The translations under genes and the position numbers were made by a program. From Bacteroidales bacterium (GTDB taxonomy: Bacteria; Bacteroidota; Bacteroidia; Bacteroidales; NBLH01): 8,948 nt of DNA. Below, one piece after another: positions 7,502-8,948 of the stretch (within the stretch, counting starts at the first letter, position 1; each line of letters starts with the position of its first letter). The notes beneath the pieces were generated by a model. That model was not told where the DNA came from. It saw only the letters and a program-made list of their open reading frames with translations, and ran no database searches. The stretch spans positions 1 to 8,948 of the forward strand of contig JALWNR010000836.1 of NCBI GenBank assembly GCA_027083715.1. The letters are read 5' to 3'.

Positions 7502-8602
7502 TTGAACAGAAAAAAAGTTATAATAAGCGGAGGAGGAACAGGAGGTCATGTATTTCCGGCTATTGCTATTGCAAATGCTTTGAAACAAGAACAGCCGGAT
7601 ATTGACATTTTATTTGTGGGAGCAAAAGGTAAAATTGAAATGGAAAAAGTACCTGCTGCCGGCTATCCAATCAAAGCTTTACCCGTTCAAGGTTTACAAC
7701 GAAAATTCACTTTAAAAAATATTCAGGTACTGTTTAATTTCATTAAAAGTATATTTTTATCCCGTAAAATTATTAAAAATTTCAAACCGGATATTGTTGT
7801 AGGTGTTGGTGGATTTGCCAGTGCCCCTGTGGGTTGGCTGGCTGGAAAAATGGGCATTCCGGTTTTATTACAAGAACAAAACTCTTATGCGGGTGTAACG
7901 AATAAATTATTGGCAAAATATGCACATAAAATCTGTGTGGCTTACGATAATATGGAACGCTATTTTCCGATAGAAAAAATTATAAAGACAGGAAATCCGG
8001 TCAGACAAAATTTATTTGAAAACAAACCCAATAAATCAGAAGCTTTTGCTCATTTTGGTTTAAAAAAAGAACTCAAAACTATATTAATCCTTGGCGGAAG
8101 CGGAGGAGCACGTTCTATTAACGAAGGAGTGATTGCAGGTTTGAAAAAAATTAAAAATACAAATATTCAGTTACTTTGGCAAACAGGAAAGTTTTATTAC
8201 GAACAATCAAATGATGCATTAAATAAAACAGGTGTAGAAAATTGTAAAATCCATGATTTTATTTCACGAATGGATAATGCTTATACTGCGGCAGATTTGG
8301 TAATTTCAAGAGCAGGTGCTGCAACTATTTCCGAATTATGTTTACTCGGAAAAGCATCAATACTTATACCTTCTCCAAATGTTGCCGAAGATCATCAAAC
8401 AAAAAATGCCATGGCTTTGGTTGAAAAAAATGCAGCTGTATTAATAAAAGATACCGATACAAAAGAAAAAATGATTAGTACGGCTTTGGATTTAATTATT
8501 AATGAAGAAAAAATTAACGAATTAAGTTTGAATGCAAGCAAACTGGGTATTAAAAACTCAGATAAAATAATTGCAAAAGAAATTTTTAAAATAATTAGTT
8601 AA
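7502..8602 (+). CDS. murG: UDP-GlcNAc:lipid I N-acetylglucosaminyltransferase MurG, TTG start
   Basis: Peripheral membrane enzyme (GT-B fold) on the cytoplasmic face that adds GlcNAc to lipid I, giving lipid II for FtsW. Its 366 residues are of normal length. The N-terminal half has the first glycine-rich loop GGGTGGH (10-16, H16), GVGGFASAP (101-109) and QEQNSYAG (124-131). The C-terminal UDP-GlcNAc half has TGNPVR (163-168), the loop GGSGGARSIN (198-207), SRAGAATISEL (269-279, E278) and PSPNVAEDHQTKNA (290-303). The start must be non-ATG. An in-frame TAA lies at 7487-7489, and no ATG or GTG occurs between it and the glycine loop. TTG at 7502 gives the usual 9-residue lead-in to GGGTGGH; ATT at 7499 is the only near alternative. 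It lies 19 bases after ftsW. The frame is intact. No terminator is visible after it. Confidence 0.96.
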   Translation: MNRKKVIISGGGTGGHVFPAIAIANALKQEQPDIDILFVGAKGKIEMEKVPAAGYPIKALPVQGLQRKFTLKNIQVLFNFIKSIFLSRKIIKNFKPDIVVGVGGFASAPVGWLAGKMGIPVLLQEQNSYAGVTNKLLAKYAHKICVAYDNMERYFPIEKIIKTGNPVRQNLFENKPNKSEAFAHFGLKKELKTILILGGSGGARSINEGVIAGLKKIKNTNIQLLWQTGKFYYEQSNDALNKTGVENCKIHDFISRMDNAYTAADLVISRAGAATISELCLLGKASILIPSPNVAEDHQTKNAMALVEKNAAVLIKDTDTKEKMISTALDLIINEEKINELSLNASKLGIKNSDKIIAKEIFKIIS

Positions 8603-8625
8603 CAGGCTAATAAATACGATAATAA

Positions 8626-8948
8626 AGAACCAAGAAAAAGCCAAATATAAATTATAATACAAAAACAAAATTAGTATATGTAGAACAAGATGTTAAAAGT
8701 AATGAAGGTACACTAACAAATAAGGCTATTTTAGATAGTGCTTTATATACGGATGAACAAGGTGTTGATTGGATACTATTTGAGATACCTATCAAACAGA
8801 TGGAAGTTATAGAAATAAATGATAATATTATAGCAGATAATATTTTCTTTAAAGAAATAGATATAGAAGATAATCAATATTACTATAGTGAAGCTTATAT
8901 TAATAAAGGTAATGAAACAATACCATTAGACATTATACATAGTAATAT
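8626..8948 (+). CDS. Unrecognised open frame at the window edge, no normal start codon, 3' partial
   Basis: I do not recognise this. After an in-frame TAA at 8623-8625 the frame stays open for 107 codons to the window edge, while the other two forward frames are broken by stops. At roughly 23% G+C that is much longer than expected by chance. The product is rich in Ile, Asn, Asp, Glu and Tyr, with alternating hydrophobic stretches such as WILFEIPIKQMEVIEI, suggesting beta-strands. No signal peptide or membrane segment is seen. The first ATG is at 8800, yet the 58 codons before it look equally coding, and there is no TTG or GTG in frame. It may therefore be a gene remnant missing its 5' end, a gene using ATA or ATT, or a frame damaged by a sequencing or assembly error. 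It does not resemble MurC. The low G+C suggests an origin different from the dcw genes. Confidence 0.4.

Noticed and set aside
8603..8645. Terminator after murG (GGCT near 8605 with AGCC near 8639)
   Set aside because: Only four pairable bases with a loop of about 30 and no T-run, so it is not a terminator.
8690..8716. ATG frames at 8678, 8690 and 8702 as starts for the tail gene
   Set aside because: All are in a different frame from the long open frame and stop within nine codons.

Overview
The window is a stretch of the division and cell-wall (dcw) gene cluster of a Bacteroidota-type bacterium. All six recognisable genes lie on the + strand: ftsI (5' end cut off by the window edge), murE, mraY, murD, ftsW and murG. 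The assignment to Bacteroidota is inferred from several traits: AT-rich DNA, A-rich leaders before the start codons without clear GGAGG ribosome binding sites, no murF between murE and mraY, a class B penicillin-binding protein ending in a single PASTA domain, and a MraY with a long extra-cytoplasmic insertion. I cannot place it more finely.

Layout: 1-1991 holds ftsI, whose frame is open from the first base, so the true start is upstream. 1992-2191 is a 200-base gap with no convincing gene. Then follow murE (2192-3652), a 49-base gap, mraY (3702-4922), a 51-base gap, murD (4974-6308), a 4-base gap, ftsW (6313-7482), a 19-base gap and murG (7502-8602, TTG start). The tight same-strand packing from murE to murG suggests one transcription unit; I found no terminator inside it.

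The genes form one pathway. MurD adds D-Glu and MurE adds meso-diaminopimelate to the cytoplasmic UDP-MurNAc precursor. MraY moves the phospho-MurNAc-pentapeptide to undecaprenyl phosphate (lipid I), and MurG adds GlcNAc (lipid II). FtsW polymerises lipid II at the septum and FtsI cross-links it. MurC and MurF, also required, are not in the window.

The only part that is not routine is the end. After murG, where murC is the usual neighbour in this phylum, there is instead about 346 bases of clearly more AT-rich DNA. It carries an open frame (8626 to the edge) that looks coding, has no normal start codon at its beginning and matches nothing I recognise. I see no CRISPR array, RNA gene, insertion sequence or defence system. 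Apart from the tail this is an ordinary core region.
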